NCBI GenBank assembly: GCA_964030785.1
Contig: OZ034977.1
Location: 33,803,152-33,867,151, forward strand
From: Siderastrea siderea
Lineage: Eukaryota; Cnidaria; Anthozoa; Scleractinia; Rhizangiidae
Direction: 5' to 3'
DNA: 64,000 nucleotides
Shown here: positions 1 through 9,240 of the stretch, piece after piece
Layout of the letters: the number at the start of each line of letters is the position of its first letter
Numbering within the stretch: position 1 is the first letter of the stretch
Made by a program: the position numbers and the translations under genes
The notes under the pieces: generated by a model
Databases searched by the model: none
The model's input: only the letters and a program-made list of their open reading frames with translations
Told to the model about the DNA's origin: nothing

Positions 1-609
1 TGCAAATTTAATTTCACTTTTAATTTGTTTACATACAGTTTGTGGCGTTGCGACGAATCATCGCCATGGCGCGTTGCAAGGAGGCAAAGTTTAAAGTTGC
101 AAAACGCCACTATCTCCAAATATCTCCAGCTAATTTTTTATTATGTCATGTAAAATTTATCGGCCTTTAATATATGTAAGATTTAGGGTGGAGTAATTTG
201 GAGCTTTTTTAAAAGAGACGAGGAAAGACAACCATGTCATGTTTTTCGGCAAGAGCAAGCATTCGACACTCTCAAATTGAGCGCATTTTTCGGGAACTTA
301 CTGTGAAAAAGATTGACTAATGTCCACGCAGACATAAGGATTTTAAGCTGTGAGCCAGGACTGTGGAAAAACGTTTTAACCATAGTGCACGGCTGGCTGA
401 AAAATAAAGAAACAAAATGAGATTTCCGGTTTGTTGAAAGGTAAATTTTGCCGGCCACCAAACGCACCGGAAGCGCGGAAAGAGCGCTCGTGCCAGTCCT
501 TCTCCGCATCACACATCGCTTGAAGAGCGGACTGCTCGTTTCATCGCCCAACCTTTTCCCGCCCTGGTTCGCACTAATTGTTTCCGCGCATCCTTACTGC
601 ACACGCAAT
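1..609. other. No gene recognised
   Basis: AT-rich sequence with short open frames that have no recognisable domain or codon pattern. I see no splice-flanked exon, RNA gene or transposon end here. Confidence 0.4.
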
Positions 610-1230
610 TCACTTCGCGATGTCATGTCATGTCATGCGTTGAGCGCGCGCTGTTGAAGGCATGTGTAGATGTATAGCGCTAGTGGGCACTTTAATATCT
701 ATGCACAGGTTTAACTCTCTTAAATGTTCGGTGACCCCATATTTTCTTTTGACAAAGAAAGTGATCTAGACAAAGAAAGTGATTTGTCGATTATCTACGT
801 TTTGTGAAAAATTAAAGAAAATCTGTGTTGTGGAAGTTTGATTTTTTTCAACTTTTCTGCCTTCGCATTATCGAATTCTGCTATTATTGTAGCTGCACGG
901 TGTTCGCAAAAGTCCATCTTAGAGGCTGAGTTTAACTAAAAGGATGACACCGGTTCAAACCCACTTAAATAAAATTTCACTAAGAAAGTAGGTCTACAGC
1001 GAATCACTTTTAATATTTTTCAACTAACAAGCACTGAGCCCATGTCGAATTACGAGGGCCGATGTGTCAAAATTGGGGTAGTTTTCCACGCCCTTTATTT
1101 CGAAAACGAAGTCGGTGACCCCCCAATTTTTTTGTATTTCTGACAAAGGTATCTCATTATCTGACTGAAGCCAAAGTATGAAAAAAGTCTGTGTTGTAGA
1201 CGTTTTTCGCGCGAACGTCCTTAAAGAAAT
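610..1230 (+). repeat. Dispersed repeat, copy A (partner at 29735-30305)
   Basis: Two blocks in this stretch recur in the same order and orientation at 29735-30305. The first block holds a GTCATG-rich stretch followed by TTAACTCTCTTAAATG and CGGTGACCC. The second, near 1112-1200, holds GGTGACCCCCCAAT followed by a TCTCATTATCT motif and an A-rich tail. The sequence between the blocks is less similar. No terminal repeats or coding content were found, so the family is unclassified. Confidence 0.5.
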
Positions 1231-1239
1231 AAGCTGGAT

Positions 1240-2670
1240 ATAAATATTTCGGTGCTGTTTGAAACGCGTGCGTGTGCAGCCACGTATCACAGCAAAACAA
1301 TATGGTGATAAAATTAAGAATAGCAAAACTTGTTTCAAATGGATTCCTTCGTGTGCCAACTAGCCACTTTGGCCTAGCAAGTTCAAATTTGCATGGGAAA
1401 CTGCATTCTTGAGATGCCTTTGAGAAGGCAACTTGTGCAGATTATAGGAAGAAACAAATTTTCCATCAGATTCGAAAGTTTGTGCTGGATTTTAAGGGTC
1501 AGTCCACGGACACGAATGAGTCTACAAAGACTGTTCGTTCGGAATCTTGGCTTCTTTTGTCAAAGGCACGAGGTTAAGTGAAACTCACGGATGACGTAAA
1601 ACAAAGGAAACAAAAACATTTTAAGCAATACCGTACAGCAAAACAAAAGCTAACAAACAAAGAAAATCTTGTCAGGTTCTAACACCGAGGTAAACCCGCA
1701 CTGAGAAAGGTTGATAACACAGGCCTCAGTTCTCTGACGTAAGCCTGCATTGTATGATCGTTCTAACGGAAGAAAACGTACCAGTCTTACCCGAAGTCAG
1801 TTTTTCAAGGGTCCTGGAGAAAGCCTTTTAGCCATGTCACGTTATAAGAAAATGGTATGCTATGCTACGGCAGGTGACTGGAAAATTAAATTGGACTGGA
1901 CTTTCAGAGGTTCTCGCAGGAGTTGAAATCGGCGACATCGCGGACCCCCGATTTGGTCTCGTCTAATCCACTAATCCGGCACAGTGCATATTAAGTTTTT
2001 TCTGTTCTAAAGTGGGCTTTAAAACATTAAGAAGATTCCTGGTCGAGTGTGTGTTTATATAGTCCCCATCGTGAAGCAATACTTCTCGAGCACCGGAAGA
2101 TGTTTACGTTGTCGACTAAGTCAGTAAATAAAGTTGGAATCCTTCACGTAACATTCAAGAGGTTGTTTCCTTTTTATTATATTCCATCATAAATACTGGG
2201 CAAATAATCGTTGTTTGTAGCCAGGAGATAGTTTGATAACTAATATAAGAAATCGATACACAATGATATCAGTGATTAATAAATGACTATCAATACCTAT
2301 TGATTAGTCCTTGTTTACTTATTGACTAAAGACTAGTCAACTGATTATTCATTGATCTCATTAGGTGATGTCATTTTAAATTAGTTACGTCTGGTATAGT
2401 AAAACGCGGAGCTACCCCTATTCAGTCGTGGAAACGATGCAACTGAAACTACGCAACTTAATGGAAAGCATTCAATCGTCTATTATCAATGAATTGAACA
2501 TGCCAGAAACACTCAGCTATGTTTTCGGTGGCGGATGGCCTAAGCATACCCAAATTTTATCCGGCATTTTCGCATGGGATTTTCCATCGGGAGATCGGAG
2601 AGTCGGTGGTTCAAGACTTGTGCTCTGTGGAGTGTGCTGAGTCGTGTTGTTTTCCTCAGACAAGAAACTT
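1240..2670. other. No gene recognised; AT-rich
   Basis: Several short open frames but nothing protein-like. Around 2219-2360 there are irregular repeats of a GATTAGT/GACTAGT-type motif. No RNA gene or transposon end was seen. Confidence 0.4.
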
Positions 2671-2671
2671 T

Positions 2672-2826
2672 AGGCCTCGGCCAAACGAATTCAACGTTTC
2701 CATTCAACACCGTTACACCATGTTGCATGATCTTAAATGTTGAATAATGATGAACAAACCTTGATTGCCATAAAACATTTTTATTCAACAATGTTGGATT
2801 ATGTTGAATCCAGTTCATTGAGGCCT
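2672..2826. mobile_element. Short MITE-like inverted repeat
   Basis: The left end AGGCCTCGGCCAAACG and the right end (ending CATTGAGGCCT) form an imperfect inverted repeat, and GAATTCAAC at left mirrors GTTGAATCC at right. The interior is rich in TGTTGA/TCAACA words. At 155 bp without coding capacity it resembles a miniature inverted-repeat element. No clear target-site duplication could be picked out because both flanks are T-rich. Confidence 0.45.
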
Positions 2827-4430
2827 TTTTCCACCTTGTAACAGTCCACTTAGGTGTACAAACGGGGTTCCAGCAAATCGTGAGGAAATCCTGAGAGCAA
2901 TTAGGATAGCGATGTTTAAATTTCGTGTCTTAGCACCGGCGTACCTTCCTCTGTTTGCCTAATGCGCTGTGCACGGAAAATGGTTGTATCAGTTTACCAC
3001 ACTGGCAAAAACAAAGGTGCAATTTAGAGCTTTGAAAACTGATAAACTCTCGTTAACCGTTTACAAAATGGAGGCAGTTTTTTTTCCTTCGTCAGTTGGC
3101 TTAACATACGAACAAAGTGCTGTAAAGCTTGTGGTACGGGTACTCAAGAGCGGTACTATCTTATATAAGACGCATGCGCATCTTAGTCTGCTGAGTGTTA
3201 CCTTAGTGTGTTCTTGTCTTTTAATTTACAGTTTTTAAGATATGAACGGCGAAGGGTTGTTAAGTATGGGGTTTCAGTATTTGTCTTGTATAACGCATGC
3301 ACAACTGAGTAAAGCAGCTAATAAGATTGAATGCGAAATTGGCTGTGTTGTCTCATCTAGTTGGTGGTTATGGTGAAAATTTTTTTAGTGCAGGAGTTTT
3401 GTTATGGGGGTTGACATTTTGAGGGATGTAAAAATGTGGGAGTGGAAGGATGTGTGAACGTGAGGAGCATATCACGCTTCTGTGAAAGTGATTTGCTTTG
3501 AAAGTTGCGTTTTGTATAGCAGTGGTGTAATATTGTGCTGCGTGAGAGGCAGTTTCCCTTAACGTTTTATGGGGGGACAGTTTCCGAAGTGGATTGCAAG
3601 TTTTCTCATTGGGTAACCTGTATTTTGCAGAGGAAAGAAACGACAGCTGCGTTTGTAGCTTATTAGCACGGTGAGAAACAGTGGCTTAGGAAGAGAAGGG
3701 ATTGGCACTAGTATGATGATGCAATTAGTGGATTGCACCATCGATACATTACAGTTCTTGAGGAGGGAGGGAGATGAGTGTTTACTTGACGCGAGAAGTT
3801 GATTTTAATTGCATAAAGACGAAGGAATCGGTCATTAATAAGGAGATCAATTAATAGGGTAGCTGTTACGAGTCTTTAAGTTGGAAAATAACTGATCAGA
3901 ATATTATCAAGCGATGCGTGTGGTTCGCGTGTGGTGTTGGTTGGTTTGAGGTAATTTTGTGCGTAGTCTGGCATGTAGTTCCGAGCCAACTTGTTTACTT
4001 TGCATGGGGATTCCCGGGTTAGCAAACCGGATTTAAACATCACGTCATGAGATATGCCTTAACGTGCCCCAGACTTTGACGATCTGTTCGAGCTCGTGTT
4101 TATCAAGCGTTATATTTTGATTCTACTGCTATGTTCACTGTTTGTATTCACGGTCTACTGAGGCACATCCTCAGTTGTGGGCAAATTTATACCGACATTC
4201 AACGTTTGAATGAAATTGCGTTTTTCAGCAGAAATAAAAGCGATAAGAAAGATAACCTGAGTCATCAGAGTTTAAACATTACGTCATCCAGTAACGCTAT
4301 AGTCAAAATATTGTTTCACACAATCTACTTTTCGTCACGCCGGTTCGTATAAACACAGGATCGCGCTAACATTTGTGAAACCTAGGAGTGGGGAGGGTTG
4401 AAAAGCTGGTTAAAATGCCCATTGGGCTTT
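2827..4430. other. No gene recognised
   Basis: Mixed sequence with short spurious frames. TATA-like words occur near 3160 (CTTATATAAG), but no start or exon follows that I can support. Confidence 0.35.
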
Positions 4431-4433
4431 CTT

Positions 4434-4474
4434 GTTATAAATGCACACCACACGACACAGACAAGATGGTAAGT
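4434..4474 (+). promoter_or_regulatory. Candidate promoter plus one-codon first exon
   Basis: A TATA-like TTATAAA at 4435-4441 lies about 25 bases before an ATG (4466-4468) that directly abuts a consensus 5' splice site GTAAGT (4469-4474). Genes whose first coding exon ends right at the ATG exist, notably ribosomal-protein genes, so the arrangement is plausible. I could not identify a downstream exon, so this is suggestive only. Confidence 0.2.
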
Positions 4475-4639
4475 CTGTTGTCTCAGCGGAATTTTCGGCT
4501 TGAGTCACGCAAACCGAACGGAAACGAATAGTGAATAATAACACCCGAAAAGTGTCACTTAATTTTGTCTAGTGAACTCATGCGATGGAGTGATTTCTCG
4601 GCGATATCCGCGAAACGATCACTTGCCAACTAATAAGGG

Positions 4640-4779
4640 AATAAAATGACTTTTTGAGGGAATATTGTTTATTTGCGCCCGCGTAGTGTCATTTGTGGCC
4701 CGAGCGCGAAGCGCGAGGGCCACAAATGACACTACAAGGGCGCAAATAAACAATATTCCCGAAAAAAAGTCATTTTATT
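4640..4779. repeat. 140-bp imperfect palindrome
   Basis: AATAAAATGAC at 4640-4650 is mirrored by GTCATTTTATT at 4769-4779. Nearly all sequence between pairs across a centre at about 4710 (GAGCGCG/CGCGAGG). The arms include a GTTTATTTGCGCC block and a GTGTCATTTGTGGCC block. It lies about 300 bases beyond the stop codon of the recombinase-like gene on the minus strand. No target-site duplication is evident. It may be a MITE, or a strong transcript hairpin if the gene's transcript extends this far. Confidence 0.7.
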
Positions 4780-5079
4780 ATCATTATTATCAATAAACAA
4801 GGCCAAATGATATTAAGAAATCTGACAAATTTAATGAGGCTTTTCCATAAATATACAATTTGCTCTGAATGAGTTGACCCAATACTTCAAATAAACTCAA
4901 AATTATCTAACTATCTAATTGCCGGCACAAGTTACCTGCGAATTCAATCCAATAAATTAGCTGTGTTTGAAAGAAAAAAGGCTGAAAACAGCTAAAAGTC
5001 TCCCGAAAAATCCAGCAATAGACAATAAAAGATACAAAGATGGAAAATACAAGGATAATCACTTAGTCAGTACACGTTT

Positions 5080-6441
5080 CTACTCACTGTCACTTTCGAT
5101 TACTACTCGGCGTCGTTTTACGGTTTCGCTTTCTGTTGAATGAGAAGGACCTGCACTCTGATAGATGTTCAAAGTTCCGATTTGAATGTGCTGAGTACAG
5201 TTCGGATATGGCTGGGCTAACGAGAAAAACTGACTCTGCAGTGACTGAGAAACTGAAGTGATTGCACTAGCACCGGCGATGTTGCTGCTTTCGGAATTTG
5301 TTGATGAGCGGTGTGACTCTTGAGATGTTACTGAGGACGAATGGCCATCAAACGCTTCTTGCAAAAGCCTGGAGCAATGCCTTTTTTGTGCACTTGAAGT
5401 TTGAGAAATGTAGTGAGTCAAGCTTCTTTCATCTTTGTGTTTAGTGATCTCGCAAATCTGTTTGGCGTCAACTCCGCGCTGAAACAGAGATGTGACTGTG
5501 GAGGCACGAATGCAGTGATTCGTGTATTTTTCTGACAATTCGGCTTTCAAGGAAATGTTTTCCATGAGTTTGGCGATCTTGTTTTTGCCAAGCGGCTCAT
5601 TTCGAAACCATTGTGATCCCTCCTTCTTGAAGTGCTTGTTAGGTGTTTGAAACAGAGCCTGACAGTTTGGATTAAGGCGGAGGATGTAAAACTCGAAAGA
5701 ACTAACGGGATCAAGCGGCGACGAGTTTTCGTACATTCGCACATCGGAATAACTTTGGTCTTTTTGCTTTGACCCTCCTTGATAGTTCTTTGTTTGTTCA
5801 GTTTGCATTTCAGTAACATACCGTGCTCCTGAGTCATCTTTTTTTATGCCGAACGACTGCTTGGTGAGTTCTCGCCAACCTTCTCTACCACGGCGCCCAA
5901 AATAGAAGCAGATTGAAAACCACACAAACTCAAGAAGTCGCTCTGGTTCTGTCCATGCAGTTGAACCTAAACCTCCAGAAAAATATTCTCGTAGCTTCGT
6001 CATATCTCCAGCTGCAATTGCAGATTTATGCATAGGTTTAGGATTCATTTCTTTAGTGTACAGTTTGCATTTTGCCTCGAACATCTTGTTCGCAGGAAGA
6101 AATTCTTTGTCTTGTAAAATGTTTATAGTCCTGCTGAATGGGGCTGAAGTTAGTTTTCGATGAATCGCTGCTCGTATGCCAGTGAGGGTACTAGGGGTTA
6201 ACGGTTGGCCCTTTTCATATTTAACCTCCGCATAAAACTTCCTTAGAACTTCGTTGAGCTCCGCCGAAGTAACAGAATTCAGATCGACGTTGAGCTGTCG
6301 TTTCTCGCACCATTTCTCGAATTTCTTAATACCCCAAGAAGTGGCTCTTTTGGTATTTTCGGCTTGAGCTTGTGCTTCGATTTTATCCAATTCTTCCTTT
6401 CCCAGATCCGAGTTTTGACTAGAATCTTTAACTTCTTCCAT
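5080..6441 (-). CDS. Tyrosine recombinase-like protein, Crypton/KIAA1958 (DUF3504) type
   Basis: A 453-residue intronless ORF. The N-terminal half (about residues 30-135) looks like the helical core-binding domain of tyrosine recombinases. The C-terminal catalytic half contains the arginine cluster GRRGREGWREL (182-192, R184 or R186), an H-x-x-R motif (H309, R312), H335 and Y344. The full R/H-R/H/Y catalytic set therefore appears to be present. A serine-rich tail ends in a basic-acidic stretch (KRRRVV then acidic) that could be a nuclear signal. This architecture is known from Crypton transposons and from host genes domesticated from them, such as KIAA1958-like and ZMYM-type proteins. The start is the first ATG, 59 bases from an assembly gap, so an upstream exon cannot be excluded. 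Mobile copy versus host gene is unresolved. Confidence 0.8.
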   Translation of the reverse strand: MEEVKDSSQNSDLGKEELDKIEAQAQAENTKRATSWGIKKFEKWCEKRQLNVDLNSVTSAELNEVLRKFYAEVKYEKGQPLTPSTLTGIRAAIHRKLTSAPFSRTINILQDKEFLPANKMFEAKCKLYTKEMNPKPMHKSAIAAGDMTKLREYFSGGLGSTAWTEPERLLEFVWFSICFYFGRRGREGWRELTKQSFGIKKDDSGARYVTEMQTEQTKNYQGGSKQKDQSYSDVRMYENSSPLDPVSSFEFYILRLNPNCQALFQTPNKHFKKEGSQWFRNEPLGKNKIAKLMENISLKAELSEKYTNHCIRASTVTSLFQRGVDAKQICEITKHKDERSLTHYISQTSSAQKRHCSRLLQEAFDGHSSSVTSQESHRSSTNSESSNIAGASAITSVSQSLQSQFFSLAQPYPNCTQHIQIGTLNIYQSAGPSHSTESETVKRRRVVIESDSE

Positions 6442-6500
6442 TTTCGAAAGCTTAAACCTTTCTTTAACTTTCCGTTGATTGGGAAACTTTGTGCTTCAAA

Positions 6501-6700
6501 NNNNNNNNNNNNNNNNNNNNNNNNNNNNNNNNNNNNNNNNNNNNNNNNNNNNNNNNNNNNNNNNNNNNNNNNNNNNNNNNNNNNNNNNNNNNNNNNNNNN
6601 NNNNNNNNNNNNNNNNNNNNNNNNNNNNNNNNNNNNNNNNNNNNNNNNNNNNNNNNNNNNNNNNNNNNNNNNNNNNNNNNNNNNNNNNNNNNNNNNNNNN
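6501..6700. other. Assembly gap (200 N)
   Basis: Exactly 200 N, the conventional placeholder for a scaffold gap of unknown size. Open frames running through it have no meaning. Confidence 0.98.
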
Positions 6701-6759
6701 ATACTTTCTTGCAAACAACGAAAACGTTGATCGGTTCGTATACGGCTTTAAAATTAATA

Positions 6760-6796
6760 CTAATATATAGATTTAGCCAAGCCTAAAAGCGGAGCC
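6760..6796 (+). repeat. Short dispersed repeat end (partner at 17907-17941)
   Basis: CTAATATATAGATTTAGCC followed by AAGCCT and a purine-rich AAAGNGGAGCC is found almost identically at 17907-17941. It is probably the terminal part of a dispersed repeat. The rest of the element was not delimited. Confidence 0.5.
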
Positions 6797-8060
6797 GTGA
6801 AGGAATAAACTGGTGTTCGTTTCTCAAAAATAGTCCTGAAACTTTTCGGTCTGAAATATATTTCGGGGCTTTTTTTGGCTCGTTCGCTTTCGAAAAGTGT
6901 TTCTCAAAAAGCCTGAAAGTGTTCCGAATTGTCCTCCAATATTTTGGGGATCTGTTCTGTAAAACCAAGCTCGAAAGGTCGTTCAAAGCCAAGAAATTTC
7001 TAACGAACACTTGATCCACGCTGGCTTTCACGTTGTAGGGCAAAAAAGTGCCTGGCAAAGGATGTTAAAAGCGAACAAATTTCTCGATCTTATGCGAAAA
7101 ATTACCCACGCGTGACCTGCGGCCAGACGACCGGCCAGACTCCGTCTATTTCCGTTCGGTTAAACAGGCCCGCGGTAACTGCAGAGCAAGAAAAGTTTTT
7201 AGCGGACGACCAAATAAAGTAAATAAGAGGAAATATAAAGAACGCTGCTAAAATTAGGCCCTATAGAAGATTATATTGCGCGCTTCATTTTTCCTTTTTT
7301 TTCTCTTCTCTGTTTGTCAACAGGTCTCAATAAATTGTAATTATCTGTCAACATCGTCATATTTTGCAGCAAGAAGCTAACACCTCGTTTCATTCTTATG
7401 AATCGTTAAGGTGACAAATCATGGCGTTAAGTTACTGTTAATATTAACTGAGGGGGGATTCAATCCCCCTCCAGCTAATTTACATAACAAATCCTGAAGC
7501 GATCAAAGCCTGTCATGGAAAACAAGTTACTATTTACATCATTCGCTATTGAAACGGCAAACAGTTCTCAACTTACAATTTGTTTTCCATAAATCCTTGA
7601 AATCCCACATCGACGACTGAACAACGAAATGTGTCCCTTAAAGAAGTGAAACTTGGTCTTTTAAATTCTTGTCACCTAATGTCACCTGACCTTATTTTCC
7701 CGCCTCGCTAAGTCGAGGCGATAAGTGACATTGATTGTTTGCACGAAATGCAAATCAGTCACTTTGCATTTCAAAAAGGTTCGGTAGTGACATCGTTGCA
7801 TTGTTTTAAAGAACTTTTTAAGTTGCTCGAGCACTCTACAAGGTTTTAAAACTCTTTTTCCCTTGAACAACCAAGGATGTTTATAGAAAATAACGGGACA
7901 ATAAACGTTTTCACAAAGATGCAACTGTTAAAATTATTATTAAAAAAACTCTTTAACTACAAATGCTGAATAATGCAGTAGAAGATATGTTGTAACTCTT
8001 GTATTTCAACATTGTTTACTGAGGCACAAGATGTCATATTTTCTTGTTGGGCATCTGTCT
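6797..8060. other. No gene recognised
   Basis: AT-rich sequence with short spurious frames. A small hairpin (GGGGGGATT/AATCCCCC) is near 7455, and a weak inverted pair GGTGACAA/TTGTCACC is at about 7411 and 7670. Confidence 0.35.
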
Positions 8061-8073
8061 GCTTTCAGGAGCG

Positions 8074-8313
8074 AACGTATTGTCGGCGAGGATCACTGAA
8101 TCCCCGGCAACTGGTACGATTAGTCTTGATCAAATTTTCAGGCCAAAAAAATCTGTCTCAGGTACGATGCCGCAGGGTTATATTCTAAGGACCCTTTACG
8201 AATCCCTCCCTGACACTACTGAACAGCTACCTATCAACGTCCTTATTCAGACGGGCAACCTCAGGCCATTGTCAGTTGCAAACTGTTTTCGTGGGACTGC
8301 GTCTGGACCAAGA
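8074..8313 (+). CDS. Candidate internal exon, unknown protein
   Basis: An open frame runs between an acceptor-like CTGTCTGCTTTCAG ending at 8070 and a donor-like AGAGGTGATAAG near 8310. The translation is protein-like and non-repetitive, for example IFRPKKSVSGTMPQGYIL and LPINVLIQTGNLRPL, and it has no recognised domain. There is no ATG of its own. It could be a genuine exon of a gene whose other exons I cannot see, or a pseudogene fragment. Confidence 0.25.
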
Positions 8314-8454
8314 GGTGATAAGTTCAGGAGAATGTTAGCTCACCTTTTACTTTGCAGATTTTACCTTGGGATTTCTGCGGCTTTTTTGATGACTTTTCTG
8401 AACAAATCAGAAAAGTAAATTACACGTGTAATTCAGTATGAATTTCATTTGTTA

Positions 8455-9000
8455 CGACCGTGTAACTGAAACGTCTGTCGTTGAGCTCAAATACAATCAA
8501 GGCTAATACATGCATTTGAAATCTAGCTTATAAAAACAGGGAACAAAAACGCTGGAATCTACACTGGGTCAACTTTTTCGAATCAAAGCATTTAGCAGTG
8601 AGAACAAACTTAATCTTGAGCAAAATGCACAACATGAGGTTTGTTCTTCAAGAGAAGCCCTTTACCCCGGCGGCGTTTAGCTGGAGATCCGGCACCTTTG
8701 GACCTGCAAGGGCGTGCAATTATACAGGCAACGTGCGCAATTTTTGTAAGGGGCGTGCCGTTTGTTACTGTAGTGAAAAATACTGAAAATGCAAGGTTAG
8801 TAGGAGAATTCAAAGTTTAATTCTAGCAACTACGGTTTGAAATGAAATTTTTGGGGATTTCAGATATCCATTTCATGCCGAATTTCCAAAACAGATCCTG
8901 CTCGGAGTATATCAGAATTCATGTAGTTCATGAACCTAGGTGCTTACAACTGACCTGTCTTCGGTAAACCACAGATTTTCTTGTTCAGAGTGTCCCGGTC
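8455..9000 (+). repeat. Old ~540-bp duplication, copy 1
   Basis: The segment is collinear with 13480-13995. Shared blocks include GATTTGAAATCTAGCT or its near match, a TATAAAAA/GATAAAAA word, TGTTACTGTAGTGAAAAATA-like sequence, GGAGAATTCAAAG and AATTTCCAAAACAGATC. The copies have many substitutions and indels. In this copy a 62-codon frame starts at 8598, but it is not conserved in the other copy, so it is unlikely to be coding. Confidence 0.6.
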
Positions 9001-9192
9001 TGTATATCATACCCTTAGCTGGTGCATGGCTGTAATTAATTTATTTATCAGTCTCGGTAATTGGGTTTCTAGCTTTCGGGTTGGTTCACCGCACCCAAGG
9101 TATGAGCAAATAAACGTTGAAACTTCTATTAAATACTGACGACCACAATCAAGATGTATGTATATATATTGTAACGACTTTCCATATTTTCA

Positions 9193-9240
9193 TTAAATCT
9201 CCCGGAGAAGGACGGCTTGGCTGTCCGAAATATCGGGAAA
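9193..9240 (+). ncRNA. Hammerhead-ribozyme-like motif (degenerate)
   Basis: CCCGGAGAA (cf. CTGATGA/CTGAAGA) is followed by a stem-loop GGACGGCTTGGCTGTCC, then GAAA and TATCGGG. The order core box, stem II, GAAA, then a short pairing segment is that of the hammerhead cores reported in Penelope-like retroelements. The first box departs from consensus, so activity is doubtful. No Penelope coding sequence was found next to it. Confidence 0.35.

Noticed and set aside
6464..6786. Open frames spanning the first N run
   Set aside because: They exist only because N codons are not stops.
7406..7679. AAGGTGACAA/TTGTCACCT inverted pair as a transposon
   Set aside because: Only about nine matching bases and no consistent flanking duplication.
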